Shown in pieces: positions 12,655 through 26,804 of a stretch of 64,000 nt of DNA. Within the stretch, counting starts at the first letter, position 1; each line of letters begins with the position of its first letter. The stretch comes from Hirundichthys speculiger (lineage: Eukaryota; Chordata; Actinopteri; Beloniformes; Exocoetidae). The notes below the pieces were generated by a model. It did not search any database and was not told the DNA's origin. It saw only the letters and a program-made list of their open reading frames with translations. Made by a program: the position numbers and the translations under genes. The stretch lies in contig JAGFBZ010002260.1 in the NCBI GenBank assembly GCA_018398805.1, positions 682,001 to 746,000 on the forward strand, in the 5' to 3' direction.

Positions 12655-15216
12655 GCATGGGGAGGAAGTGTGGTCTGTGACGATGAGAAAAGTCCGCAAA
12701 GAGAGCACGGAGAGGAGAGTGGAGTGTGTCAGAGTGTGAACGAGGGCTGAGAGAGTTCTGTGATGTGACGTGTGGACCGCTGCTGATACTGCTGTGAAGT
12801 GTAACATGAGACCGGGTGTGTGGAAGGGTGTCCAGATACCCATCTGCTGCTTTTATTTGTGCCACGGAGAGGGTGGCTGATGGATAATCTGCTGAGTAAC
12901 TTTTTCTCTGAGAAAGACTTTGTAGGTAACATCTGCATAGGCTGTCTCGCCTGAATGAGTCTTGTATTTCTGTCCAGATGACAGGCATGTGTGTGTGATG
13001 GTGCTTTTTTTTTTTTTTTTTTGTGGTATCGGTTGTTTGCGTGACAGCAGTGTGCATCAGCTTTGTAATCGTGAGCTCACGAGAGGAGTGTGTGTGCATG
13101 TCATTTTGTGACGTACTGTGCTCACCGTGTGTGTGTGTGTCTGAGAGATGAGTTCTCACGCCGACTCTTTAGGGGAGTTGTGACATGTTCGTGGCTGCGT
13201 GTGTGATGGTGTGTGCCAGCTCGTGTGTTGTCCGTGAGTGAATGTGTGTGTCGGGGAAATGTACCGGCGTTCACCCTGTGCCAGGGGAAGGGTTCACTTT
13301 GACTTCAGTGAAGAGGTCATCAGGAGACTCCGTGCCACCAATCATGGCCACACTCACAGGTTAGGACACACCGATGGCCACACACACACACATTTCTTTT
13401 TCTTGTACCATGATTCTGCTTTCATTGATGTCCTTCATCTCTTCTTTTGTTTGCGTCTCCCTCTGTATGACTGCCAAACCTACTCAAACATTAAAAACGC
13501 CTTATAGTCTCACATGTCTGTGCGTCTGCTCAGTATTAAACACGTGGAGCTTCACTTCCCATTTCCATGTCATTAAAAAGCCCAGTTGCGTTCATTTCCC
13601 ATTATTGTTATTCTCAGGTAGTTTGTGGTTAAATCCGCTGTCACATGTTTTGAGAATGGAAATCCAACTGGTGTCAACTTTTTTTTTTCTTCTTCTCTCT
13701 GGCTGAGTATAAAATGCTTCGTTTATGCAGTTTGGAGAGTCAAGATATTTGCAATGTAAATCAGTCTGAAAGCGTTCTGGCGAATTTGTTTATTATCATT
13801 AATTTTGTTGCTGCTGTGCAAATATAGTTCGGTCTGCGCTGGGTGGTTAAGACCAGATGACCCGAAGGAGAACAACCGCACAAAAAAAAAAAAAAAAAAA
13901 AAGAGCACATCGTGACACTGAGGAGCCTGCGATGGTCTTCGCCTTCAGGGACTGTCTTATATTTGACTTTGTTGCCGAGCAAGACTTCTTGTCTGCCTAC
14001 ATTAAATGTTCTGAGCCCTCAATGACACCAGTGGCCGACTCTCCCTAAAAGAAACATCACAGGATGATGAGTAAGAAAAAAGAAAAAAACCTGGTTCCTG
14101 CTCAGGAGGTTGTAGTCTGTAGCTGCGTGATGATGATCGGGATACAGTGTCAGTATGTGTCAGACGGCTGCGCTAAGAAGTGTTTTGCTGGTCAGTACAG
14201 TGGACCGACTCCTTCAAAGCGCACATGTGACGTGCACACTGGCGTGCCAGTGGTTGCATAAAACCCAGATGGTATACTGCTAACTAGCTGCAGGTTGTAT
14301 TTTAAACGGCACTGTTTGACATTGTGGATCAGAAAAAGAAAAGACGAACAAAATTCCTCGTACATTGCTGTGGCTTTGGGATCTTCAAGCCTCTAAATAC
14401 TGTTAAACTAAAACAGACCGAAACTCGTCATGAACTCAAATATGCAGTTTACAACTGAAAGGGCTCACGAGGGCATAGTTGGCCTTTAAAAGAGTGTCGG
14501 CCAAAATAAATTTCGGTTGTTGCTGAAATGTTCAACTCACTCATATTTCCCACATGTCGCAACCAAAACTCTAAACTTTATCTGCTTTTTGCGTGAACTG
14601 TATGAAGAATAATAATCATCGATGCAGGGTGGGAAAAGAATAAGAGCTTTATCAGACTGATCTTGACCTGTGATAACGAGTCTGAGATTAAAAACTGACA
14701 AAAAAAGAGCCTTGGTTTGGAGTTTGACAGAGGATGAGATTATAGGTTTTCTTACAGACTCACTATATATTCTATAGACAGAGTCAATGTATTTAATAGA
14801 ATCAATAAGGAGAGAAGACACAAACATGCACAACTGCATAACACATCTGCATAAGGAAATTCAAAGGACCGGGGGCGTTGCAGTTCTGTGCAAAAGTCCC
14901 CTGATCTTGTTGTTTTACAGTTTTAATCTTCATATTTATTGCAGCCTATTTAAGAAAACACAGGAAGCTGCTTGCAAACATCGGCCTTAGTGAAATCTGT
15001 CCTTGCTTCTGTGGGACGTCTCACTAAATGAAAACCTGATGCCTGATGGGAGTTTTTCTATGATGACCAGTCAGACCACTTCTTATATCGTTGCTGTACT
15101 TTTTTTGTTTATAGAGGCTTAAAAATAAATTTAGATGGTTATTTAAACTTTGATGACACTACAAGACCAGAGGTCTTTTGCGCAGTACTAAAATAAAACA
15201 TAACAAATCTCAGCTC

Positions 15217-15300
15217 TCTGTGATGGACTGGGAGCCTGAGCGGGATGTAGCTGCCACCGACCCAGTGACAGCTGGGACAGGATCCAGCCTCCCATCATAA
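15217..15300. repeat. Degenerate dispersed fish repeat fragment
   Basis: The wording ccagtgacagctgggacagg atccagcc matches the common fish repeat also seen at 4045-4170, in the opposite orientation. Confidence 0.5.
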
Positions 15301-16156
15301 TTCCCCTGAATTATAAAGATGATTCCCATAACCTCTTTCTATCATGAGTTATATTTATGCAAAATAATGTCGCTAAGCATGTTTTTCTATTTTATTCTAT
15401 TTTTTACTCACTCCTATATGATTAGCTGTATTAAGAAATTGATGGTGACACACAGTTTTCTCCATCATAAAATACCAAAGTTGAAACAGACAGTTGCATA
15501 AAAGTAGACAGAGTTAATAAAGCTTCAGTCGCTTTAGTCGATAATGAAAAAAGGCAGCAAATGAAGTCAAACTGAGCAGCGTTGATGCCTGTTGGCTGGA
15601 CCGGGTCTGGTTTTAGCTGGAGACACATCAGCTTGCCCCTCAAATCTGAAGGTACATCATACAATTAAAAAGAGCAGACCAAGGAGAAATTAAATTATCT
15701 TAACCAAATAAACCCGTGATCCCCAAATGACACTGGGAGAAAAAAAAAAAAACATATCAAAATAACTTGAAACTTCTCAGGTAATTAAAATATGCAAGAG
15801 TTGAATAATTAAACAATTAAAATATACAAGAGCTTGAGCGTCTCTAATATTCAGAGGTGATTTAGCAGTTAGTGGAAGTGTGTATTCCCTGTGTGTGTGT
15901 GCACATAATGCTGCGTGCTAAATCCTTTCAGAGAAAAAGGTGAAGTGTAATGTAAGCTCTAGTGGTTGAGTGGTGGAGACGTCGAGCATCCTGCTCTGGT
16001 TCAGCTGGTTCCACCTCCGTGACAGAGACTTTCCTGTGGAAAGTACTGGACTGTGCTGAAGAAAGGAGAAGTATACAGATGGTACGCTGTACTCTGAATC
16101 ATTAGACGGCTAGATGAGAGCCAAAGGAGCTTTTGGAGAATAATTACCCTGTGACT

Positions 16157-16193
<37 letters not shown>
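16157..16193. repeat. (TC)n microsatellite
   Basis: An uninterrupted CT dinucleotide run of about 18 units. Confidence 0.95.
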
Positions 16194-16197
<4 letters not shown>

Positions 16198-19100
16198 GTG
16201 AGTGTCCTTTTGTTTGTTTTTAACATATCTGCACACATGCCTCGGCCCTGTGTGCATGCATTAGCCTACATAGTGTATATGTAACGGGTCGTCTCTCACA
16301 TATCCAGCAGGGACCGATAGGCTCCCAGAGAGATGGGCTCAGCAACGTACTTGGTCAGTGACCTGGATTTCTGTGACATAAAAGCAAAGACGGCAGCTTG
16401 TTTTATCTGTACAAAAGAATGCTTAGGTGCCGGGTCTCTTTTATATTTCACCCAGTGGTACTAGTTTCACTGGATCATCTCAGACCAGTGTGATTCAGGA
16501 CACTGGAATCCCTTTGGGATGACGGAGAAAGTGCAGCGGTGAATGTGACATGATAGAAGTTGGTCTTAAATTAGTTATATTTCAGTCTGGACTGTTTTTT
16601 TTTTTTTTTTACATGATTTCAGCTCTTAAAAACATGATTTGTTTCAGTTTTGGTGGCCCATTTTTCTCTCCAGACAGGACGTGAATAGCAGTGTTTTGTG
16701 CTCTATGGGTGGGGTGCAGCGCAGCGTCGTAGTCCTTTGTGGTTTTGCAGTATTATATTTGCAGTGCCCTTTACTTACAGTGTAATATGTCGTTATGGAG
16801 ATGCAAACACAGGAAAATGTGGCGTGGACTCTTAAGTCGGCTCTTGTTTTGTGGTTCGGACTTTTGATTTGTGAGGGACTGGCCGAGGCTGAAATTAGGT
16901 GCTGCAGGGACACAGCAGCACGATGATGACGGTGATTAAGTCAATTATGATAATGACAAGTTGATGATAACGAGTAGTAATGCTGATGGCTGGGAGGATC
17001 ACTAACATGAAGACAATGGTGGCTCTGTGACTGGTGGTGATGATGGTCACGGTTTGAGAAGAAGGGTAAGGGTTAAAATGATGATGTTCAGCTTTTAGAA
17101 ATATTGTGCAGCAGCAGCAGAAGTGCCAGTTTAAGAGGACTGAAATTCTCTATTTTTTGCCAGAAATGTCAGTTTGACATTATCAAACATTTTTTTTTAC
17201 ATTGTTCCATTTGCTTTTTCAAAAAAAAAAAAAAAAAACAATCAGATAGGAATAGTACATAGTTAGAGCAAAGACCATGAATTATACTTTTCCATCAATA
17301 TGAGTTTTTCCAAATGAGATAAAATTAACATAAAATGTTTAACTATTGTTCTAGAAGGATAAAGTTAAATCAGTTCAAAGAAAATTGCATGTTTTCCACA
17401 GCAGAGTGAAACTCAACCTCTGAAAAAGAAGGAAAAAGTGTAAGGATTTTGCATAAACAAAAAAAAAAAAGAAGAAATCTACTTGTTACTTGTTTAGAGA
17501 GACTTCTTAATTTTCATTGCAAATCATTCGAGAGAAGCTGAAAAATGAAAACTGTGACAATGAACATTGTATATGATAATGTATATTGCCTTTTATCAGC
17601 TCGTTTTCTCTGAAACTATTTTTCTTTTGTAATATTTGCGGTTTGGGTCACAGTGGAACTAAGTTAAAGCATCGAGTGAACTTCTGTTCTTGCATCGCAC
17701 ACCTCTTTCAAACCCCTGCTGTCGCATGTCGTGCTCAGTGTTCAGCTTAGATCTGGACTTTGTTTCCACAGAGAGAAAAGTTGATCTTACCACTCCAGAT
17801 GGAGAAGAGAAGCACATTCCATCAGAGCGTAGCCTGCTTCCTACTCGTTCCTGCCGTTTCTCAGTAACTCACGCTTGTCTGCACTTGTGTTCCTGTGAAA
17901 CGTCATCAGCCGCAGTCTAAAGTTCTGTTCCGATTCAAAGTCTGCGTCTAGACGAGTACGCCGCCCACGTGCCGCCCATTTAGTCGAGCATGCATCGAGT
18001 GGAGACTTGTGTAGACTTGATGCGGCAAAGTATCCCAGGATGCATTTGGCATCAACTAGCAGTAGTAGCAGGTGGAGGAGAAAGAAGTGAAAGTAAAAGT
18101 TAGAACTTGGCTACTGTTGAATGGAATGTCGTTTTAAGAGGTTTTCATGTGAGATCATAGTTCTGGTGTATTTAAGTTTGTGGTTAGCAAGAATTTCCTC
18201 TGAGTTTTTCTGTTTGCCTCTGAAACTGAAACGTAAACGCATAAAACCATTAAATGACACGTCATGTGAAGTGATGCTTATAAACACTTCTGCTGAGGAG
18301 CCCACGGTCCATTCTGAGTCACGTTATGTTCAGTGTTTATTTTATATTCAGTTAGATTATAGAGCTTTTTGGATCTGCGTTTGCCTGCGAGCTGAGCTGT
18401 GAAGCCACCGAGCACGCAAGTCCACTGCTCTTCCATCTGCAGACAGGCCGAACTGCGTCCTCCCGTCCTCCAAAGAACGTTCTCCCAAGTTGGACCTGCC
18501 AACTATGAGCTCCCAACTACACAAGTCCAAACGTGGGGTACCCAGAACTGAGAAACGGCTCTTTCTGACCCCCATGGAGACGCCATTTGTTTTGTGTTGA
18601 AAGTTGAAAAGTGTCAAAACATCTTCTTGACCGCAGAGGCTCGGGGAGGGCCGCGGTTCAAGCATCACCAACTTCCCCAAAGGGCTCTGAACCCGTCACC
18701 TCAAGAGCTGTGAGAAAAACCAACAGAAAGATATTCATGAGAAAGTAATGTCCCATATCTGGCCCGAAACAATGCTAAGAGTCGAGAGGAGGGGAAATTT
18801 CCCATTAAAATGAACAGACATCATTTTTTTCAGTTCCTCTTTCCCAGTTCAAATGCACCCACTACTATCTATTGTGTCTCACTTCCCTCACCCGCATGCA
18901 CGAACGCGCACACCTTCCTGAGACCCTGTGCCTTCACCGTCGGCGCCGTCATCACACCCTCGGCCAGCGCTGTTTTGTGTTTCCTCTTGTGACATGAGGG
19001 CTGCTCATTTAGACTGCAGATTGTTCTGAATGAGAGCATCTGCTCGATGGCTTTGAACCTAAATGTGCAGGCGCAATGACTCGGCACGGGCTATAATTAC

Positions 19101-22100
19101 ATTTGTGTCCTAATTTCTATTAATAAATCCTGTATCTAGTTGAACTCCCAAGTCTTCTCCTCAGTCTTGGTAGCACGAGGCACGCGGTTGGAAAAGATTT
19201 GGTTTCATTTCTATAAATTAAAGGCTGGGACCGACTGCGGTTGTGGCTGGAATTCTTGTGGCTCGTTTTGTGTGTTTTACACGCGAGACCCAGTAAATAA
19301 CATGAGAGCTTGTGTTACACCCAACAACCCAACAACAACCTAACTACAACCTGCCATCTAACACTCAAGTAGCAGCTTCAAATCATTTTGGCCTCTTCCA
19401 ACTGTTAGTTGAGGTGCTATTTCACATGTCGGTTGTTAACTGCTGCTTCTTTCTAAACTCCTCGCTCATGTCAACAGTAATATATTTAGTGTAACATGTA
19501 CAGGAGAGCTTTAACGGCATTAAATGTTTGAAAATGGGTGAATGAATTTTTAAAAAATGATTAATGGATTGTTCAAGTTGAATACTTTGATACAATAGAA
19601 ATGTTTTAAAATGTCTGCATCTGCATGTTTTTAGGCCACTTTGGGTAACTAACCTATCTACAAGTAATTCTGCTGCGTTTTAATCCACGAGTCTAACTGA
19701 GGTCTTTGCAGCATGAAATGCAGCTTCTATTTTTGCCGGGGCTGATGGGATCACTCCGTCGGCTCATTAGTCCTTTTTCAAGGTGTTTCAGAGCTTTGCC
19801 GTGTTTCTCTGAGCCAGCTGGTTGGACAAAATGATCCTTTTAGGATCCGCTGCCTGCATCTCTGTGCTGCTGCCAAAGGTCCGGACTGACGGCCAGTTCT
19901 GCTAATATTGTTGTGGAACAGATGTTGATGTCACGCCGCGAGATAGTTATCAACGCTGCTGGTGGTAGATGTAATTTAATAAAGAACTAAATCTCAATTT
20001 AAATTGAAGTTGATGAAATGATATGTAAAAATAGCCGTCGAGTGGAGTCGGAAATAAAAATCGGCGAACCCATCAGAGCAGTTCTTTACCGTTAGCACTA
20101 ACTGACAAAGGTTTTAAAGCAACAATGTGGAGTTAAAACTACTGCAGGTCTGTTATTAGATGCTCAGGAGTGTCAGCTTTTGTTGGGACCAAAACGACGT
20201 GAATTAAATCAGTTTTGATCGAGAACCGAATATACATTTGCAGCAAAATAACGTGTTACGTTAGCACGCGGGTAATCAGCCGCTAATCAGAAACCGTTCC
20301 ACTAAAGCGACAGTCTAGATAGGGACTCTAGACAGAAATCAAGATCATTTTAACTTGTAAGTGTAAAGGAAGTGTTCAGAAAGGTGCTGTCTGTACAGGA
20401 CAGTACCTTCTGGACGCTGCCACCTTGTTATAAATCCATACAAGTCAGCCGACAAAGTTGTATAAATTATTGTCAGTAGACGCAAAAAAGGAGTGAAGAT
20501 CATGGAACTGGATCAGTACTTAGATAAACTAGGCAAGTATCTAGATCATCTTCCCAAAATCCACTGAACACATAAAGTGATGTCAGGCTTTTTTAATGAT
20601 CCGCCTCTGATTTCCAGTTAATTCGTATTTTAAGAGGTTTTTTTTTTTAACATTGTTTATCATTGGAGCACGGTAATGATAACACATCGAGGCCAGTAAA
20701 ACTCATAAGTCAGGTTTCCTTTAAAAGCCAGACTAAAGGAAAACAGGAGGTGTTACCATAGCGTCCGCCAGATAAACGACCACTGGTTTCCCCTCCGACC
20801 ACATCATACGGGAAGGAAGAGATCATTCCAGAGAAAAGGCGTCTTCGCTCCTCGTCTGTGAACACTTGGATCCACAATCTCAATCTTGCTTTCACAAACA
20901 TTAAGTACGTGTTGGTTTTTTTTGTTTTGTTTTGTTTTTAATTATTCAACTTTGATCTGTCGTCCATTTTTGTTGTTTTTTTTTTGTTTGTTTGTTTTTT
21001 AGCAGCTTTAGGTCTCGGGAAGCTTGAGTTTCTTCCACAGAGAGAAACCCCTCCACCCTCACATGTTCAAAAATAAGCAGAAAGTACATTTGTGTGAATT
21101 CTGAAGTGTCATCTGTATAACAGCTGACTAAATTTCAGTTTGTCCGAGAACTTCATGTTTCCATCTGTTCGTCACTTTTGATGGTTAAGATTATGGAAGT
21201 GAAATTTTGAGCTGATTAATATCACATATCTTCGTTCCGCTGAGGATCAAGGGTCACCTTTTTTTTCCCCATTCCTAAACTGGTGACTGAAAGTCTGAAT
21301 AAATGAGAGTGAATATCTGGATTACTTCTGCCAACCTTCAGCTGCTGGGTGATTTTAAATGAGGGACACGAGTTCACTGCGTCACCTCGCAAATAGATTC
21401 ATCAGCGCAGAGTCACAACTGGACTCAGCTGACAGAAATAAGTTGTAGATTTCAGGAATTAAACAGTCACCCACGCTAACACTCACAGCTCACAAGATCA
21501 GGTGCTGGAAACAGTCTTTAAGTAGATTTTCACAAAGCTCCGCAGTGTAGTGACCCTTAATAAGTTTTAGCTTTTGAATAATCGGTCAGTAAACAGCTTT
21601 ATGCCTCATACTTGACCTCAGAGAAATACTGGAGTGCATTTGCATTTTGTAAAGACTTAGTTCAGGTCACTTGATATTGGCAGCTGTCCTATATGATAAA
21701 GAATCAGAATGAACTTAAACTAAAAAACTAAATACAGAAGATTACAGAATAAACACTGGTTATATAATCATCTTAGCTCTTTCTGGGAAATGTGACTCTC
21801 TGGGAAATGTGTTCTTGTCACTTTTCCTTATTCAGAGGATGGTGGTTTTAAAGTCTGAAGAGGATTTTGACTTTGTTTTGAGTCTTAATTCAGCAGAAGT
21901 GGTGTTTGTTTTCGTATGGGTGCTTGCTCACACTTTGTAAGGCAGGATTAGTTATAAGCTATGAATGTGAAAAAACACCAACTGATATTTAGTGACCAGC
22001 TGGTGCTTTGTTTTAGCGTTTTACACGACTTAGAGAATCCCTTACCCTCCCTTTAACAGGCAAACATATTCCTCTAAGGGCCAACTTGCATTCACCATAT

Positions 22101-22257
22101 GGAGATAAAGATTCTAGTCTTAAGCATTCTTTGTGAGAACAGAGCTAAAATTACTGATATCTTGATTTTTTTTTCAACTTATTCAGCCAGAACTTAATAC
22201 ATTATTCCCATCTCAAGCAACTGGAATCTGGAATGAAATATTCAAGACACTTGCACT

Positions 22258-22266
<9 letters not shown>

Positions 22267-22289
<23 letters not shown>
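22267..22289. repeat. Poly-T tract
   Basis: A T homopolymer of over 20 bases. It may be the complement of an old retroposon poly-A tail, but no element body is recognised next to it. Confidence 0.8.
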
Positions 22290-22294
<5 letters not shown>

Positions 22295-23362
22295 CGCCAC
22301 TGTTGTGGCTGAAGCCAAACACCACAACAAACAGAGCAGTAAACAGTGAGGGAGCTTGTCTACGTCCGCCACACTCATTCAGCTGGATCATGGGAAAGGA
22401 ATGTTGTCATCCCAGCAAATAATTCTGGGGTCACAGGGAGCACTTCCTGATTGTTTTAGTCAGACATAACGCCAAAACCATGACTCGCTTATCCCGCAGC
22501 GTGATAAATCCTTTACCTGGAAATTTCCAATCTGCTTCTCGTAATGCATAGGAAACAAGATAACGGATACGGTAAAAAAATAAATAAATAACAGCAGTTC
22601 GTCATGAATCCTTTTGACACTCTGATCTTTTTCATTGCTGGTCGCACATTGTCACATCCCTCAAGACTTAAGTTTAACTCATTTTCAGAGGTTCATGTTC
22701 AGAATAAACCCGCCGATAGTTGTGATCCTGATCTGCGAACCGTCAGGATAAATAGCAGCTCACGGGTTGATGAATCAAACCTTGAGACTTTATGTAAGTC
22801 TCGAGGAATTTTGGTGTTTGAAAATGTTTATGTGCAGGCAGGCGTGTAAGATCCGAGGGCCGAATGTCCACTACGATCTGCACATGAACTTCAAACGGAG
22901 AGCAGTGAAGGGTATGAGCAGTTTCCCAGACAAGCGAACTAATCCACCGAACCCCCCCCCCCAGGATACCCCGTTTCAAAGGGAAGGATTTTTGTTCCCA
23001 AGGTCTGTGATCGTGCTGCTTTTTTGAAGGTTAAATTCTTGGACGTCATGTTCAGCAGACCAGTGTGAAAAACACATTCATAAAATAAATGGGTCGATTT
23101 TTCTTCTTTCAGTAATTATTCTAAATAATAGCTGTCGCTTTAGCCCGTGATTGTTTTATTTGTAGTCATAGTTAATAACCCGGGAGCTTTCTTGGCATTT
23201 TTATGCTTTTACAACCATCTCAGAGTTGACACTGCCAGCAGAGCTGGAAAGAGATTCACTGAAAGCCAGAATAGAAGCAAGTAAACGGTCTTTTGATTTC
23301 CCAAAGGTCTCAAGTGATCTTTAAAAAAAATGCGATATGTTTAGCTTTCCTCCATGGTCCCT

Positions 23363-23363
23363 G

Positions 23364-23396
<33 letters not shown>
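23363..23396. repeat. (GT)n(GC)n compound microsatellite
   Basis: A GT run passing directly into alternating GC. Alternating purine-pyrimidine of this kind is a typical Z-DNA-prone sequence. Confidence 0.93.
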
Positions 23397-24457
23397 ACAT
23401 GAATCAGGCAATGCTTTTAGGGGGGAATGGGGTTGTATGGTTGATGTCGGTGCCATCTAGAGATCACCAAGACATAAAACTGCCATCCTCTTGTCACCAG
23501 AGAGTCATAATACTATTTTTTTTAAAGAGATGTTTTTATGAGAAAGTCAGACGGCCCTTAAACGTTCACATGAAGAGTTCAGGTCAGTGCACAGCTGCTC
23601 TGCAGGAATATCTGGAAGACACTTTCATTTCTTTGTTCATACACTTTTGATAAACTAAACTTTAGGCATTAAAAAAAAAAACAAATCATCAAAGACTTGT
23701 TCTCTTCCTAACTTTTTCAGTGAAAACTTGCAGCTTTTTACTACTTTTTTTTTCCCTGCTCCTTCGTTTTGAGTGTTTTTATTGATCTGGAGGCACCTGA
23801 ACGTGTATGTCTGAATGAGCCTGTCACATACGTGTGTCACTTTCAGCACGAAACAAGTCTGACCTGCTGCAGTCGCGTTGACACACACACGAACAGCGGG
23901 GGGGAATTTGACTTTAAAATCAGCTATTAAGATCAGTCTGACAGATTGTGTCGTTAAATAAATAACGGCTCTGTCCAAATTGAATTCCTCTGAATGGCTT
24001 GACCCATGATGATTAGCGGTAGCATTTTGCATCAGAGCTTCTCAAACAGCTTCGTGGTGGTGCCCTCGGGTAAAAAGAACGAAGACATTTTTCCTCAAGT
24101 TTGTTTCAAGCAGGCTGTTACTCGGCGCATTTCACCACCGGAACTGCACGAGTTGGAAAGGTGAACCAGAAGTACAGTTAATGGAAGCTTGTCAAAAATC
24201 CCACGAGCATTGCAAAAAATAAATAAATAAAAACCTTGAGTGCTCACACGAGGTGTTTTTCAGGAAATTCAAAAAGGGAACGGTTTTTGGAAAACTACAT
24301 CTTATCTACAGGTCCCATTAAATACCGAAAAGGGTGGGGGCTGGTTCCTTGGGCGTGATCTAGCAGGAGCAATGAAAGCACAGCACCACGCTGGGGCTGG
24401 GGGGGTTACAACATCACATATCTGCCCTAAACAAAAGTTGTTATTCCACCCTGTCAT

Positions 24458-25242
24458 CAGTGTTGGGCAAGTTCACTTTCTACACGAACTAGTTCAGTTC
24501 ATAAATGAAAATGAACTAGTTCAGTTCATCATTTCAAAAATGAACTAAATAGTTCATTTTTAGTTCTTTTTTCTTTTTTTTTTTTTTTAATGTTGCTGCG
24601 AGCATTTATTTGTCAAAATAATTTGCCACTGCCCATATACTACACCACCACAAACAGCAATTATTTTAATCTATTTTATCTGTCGAAAACTGTGTCCAAT
24701 TCAGAATCCTTAACCAACCAGGGTTCACATTAACATTGAAGGGACAGCCCATATAAAATTTCTCTTTCAGCTTCTCTCCACAATATATTAAAGATATGAG
24801 GAAAAACTTGCTGCCAAATGGTCTTTATTATAAGACAAAAACAGGTACAAATGTTTTTTCCCCATGTCAATATTTCAAACCCCCAGGAGTCGTGGGCGCT
24901 CCTCTGGCTCTGGGTAACTGTAGCTCTCATCTTCCTCTATGTTTGTTTGATGACACAATTGTTAGCGTGACAGAAGCGACAGCCCGTGGTTGCCATGTTT
25001 GATTGCTTTCCAAAAATACATATTAGGCTCGTTTGTGGTGTATTTTAAATGGGGTTCGCTGGAAACCTGTCACGGTTTTGACCGTGCGTGAACTTTGAAA
25101 GAGCGTCGTTCACAACTGCCAAATTAACTCGTTCACGCCCCACGCTCATGAAGGGAAAGAGAGCGCGTTCAGGTCACGGTTGCACAAAATATGAACTAGT
25201 TCATGAACTTTTGTTCAATGAACGCGTTCAGGTACAACACTG
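24458..25242. mobile_element. DNA transposon with CAGTGTTG termini and 9-bp target duplication
   Basis: The left end is cagtgttgggcaagttcact. The right end, read inward, is cagtgttgtacctgaacgcg, so the strict terminal inverted repeat is 8 bp. Both sub-terminal regions carry many gaact/agttc units (gaactagttcagttcat), which can pair with one another. Flanks are ccctgtcat (24449-24457) and ccttgtcat (25243-25251), a 9-bp direct repeat with one mismatch. Nine base pairs fits MULE-type rather than hAT (8 bp) elements. No transposase was recognised in the 785 bp. Confidence 0.8.
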
Positions 25243-26098
25243 CCTTGTCATTTTTTTTTTTTTTTGTCTGCATTTACATTTGTGGTTAGTGCCATCATCT
25301 CGCATCTCACCATCTAGGTGTGTTTATGCAATTTAATCTTATAGCAGATGTTTTTGTGCTAATGTGAAGGGTTGAACGTGTCCTTCATCCAGTCCTCTCT
25401 GGCAGTAAATTCTAATAACTTTATTAACATCTTAAATCCTGGATTTTGTCAGAGAGGACTAAAAAAAACACCAGCAGTGAAACATTTAAAGACAAGACAG
25501 TTAGAGACACGACAGTGAGGGTGTGGTGTGTGCTGGGTTGTGAAGTGTGGGGGGTGTTGTGTAGTGGATTGTGTTGTGACAGCAAACAAACTTAAAAGAT
25601 AATATATAGAAAGCAGAAAATACTACTAACAAGGAAAACTGGATGAACACCTTTCTACCAAGCTATAGACCTGTGTGCAGTAGAGGGTGCAACGGTACAG
25701 GTGGCTCACGGTACGGTCCGTACCTCGGTTTTTGTGTCACGGTTTCGGTGCGGATTCGGAACAGTTTCGATATTTGTTTTGTGCATAAAGTGACAATTCA
25801 TTTCTCTAAAATGATTCATTTATTTTGCTTCTCAGAACAAGTTCCAAACAATTTCAGTGCTGAATAACATAATACTTTAAGTAACACTTGAAGTATTACA
25901 CTTCTATAAACACAGAGTACTGTAGACTTACCTTTGTTTCCTTGCCTATTACTATTACATCATAGCATCAAATACATATAAAGACATTAAAACACACAAA
26001 AATGTAAATAAGAAACACTGTTAAAGTCCATTTTATTCTTGACTTTTAGTACACACTAAGTAGTACAAAAAGTAGTATAAAAAAAGAGAGGTAAGCAG

Positions 26099-26467
26099 TA
26101 GGGGTGAGTATTGGCAAGGACCTCGCAATAGGATATGTATTGTGATACTTGGGTCACGATACGATATTATCACAATATATTGCGATATTCGACCCAGTTA
26201 ACATCAAAATTAAAAGTAGAGATGGAAAATCAAGTTGCTGTATATGTTCATTAGATGATATTGATCATTCAGAGGACAAATTGAGTCAAAACTACTTTGC
26301 TTCAAAACAACCTATTTATTGTTTATTATTAGTGTTTTTGCACATTTAAGTGAATGAATGAATTTTCCTAAAAACAAATCGATATTAGGAGCTGAAAAAA
26401 ATCGATATTATATCGGGCGGCTGAAAATTGCGATATATTGCCAAATCGATTTTTTTTCACACCCCTA
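26099..26467. mobile_element. hAT MITE nested in the 25687-27140 element
   Basis: Ends are taggggtgagtattggcaag and, read inward from the right, taggggtgtgaaaaaaaatc. Flanks are GTAAGCAG (26091-26098) and GTAAGCAA (26468-26475), an 8-bp duplication with one difference. Internal sequence carries cgatat/atatcg motifs common in fish hAT MITEs. It is 369 bp long with no coding capacity. Confidence 0.85.
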
Positions 26468-26804
26468 GTAAGCAATTGCAAAAGAAAAAGTGCAATTTAT
26501 CTATGACAAATTGGGGAAAACATTAATTCAGAGAATTCAGAAATACCTCCTGCCTATTTCAAATGAACTTATTATTAATACACATAATCAATCCATAAAA
26601 AGACTCTGACATGGCTTTCTAAACGCTCCCACTGCTCGGGTTACGTTCTTGTATTTATCCGAGGTGGCGCGGTAGGTTTGTTGAAACGCCTTCTCTGTGG
26701 AAAGTTGTTGTTTTGCTGCCGTTACCTTTCCGGGCTGTAACGGAAAGCGTAATATCAGGATGATTACGCTGGAGATGCTTGTCCATATGGCTTGTTGTTT
26801 CTAG

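Larger units (their letters stand above)
10052..24448. other. Long gene-free region, mostly unclassified
   Basis: Apart from the microsatellites and small repeats listed separately, nothing was recognised in these 14 kb. Poly-A or poly-T runs occur at about 13005, 13881, 17221 and 22267. The longest open frames (10576-11016, 11036-11479 and 12644-13159, all - strand) lack motifs and are judged fortuitous. Since PDE4 long isoforms have first exons far upstream, some may be hidden here. Confidence 0.4.

Noticed and set aside
12526..13159. 171-codon and 105-codon - strand frames rich in His/Thr/Ser and Cys/Val
   Set aside because: They translate CA/GT microsatellite and related low-complexity DNA.
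17690..17920. Open frame ending CRFSVTHAC, similar to the end of the mammalian PDE4B3-type first exon (RRRFTVAHTC)
   Set aside because: No GT donor follows in the right phase, and the upstream residues do not resemble the isoform. Judged a chance resemblance, though worth a transcript check.
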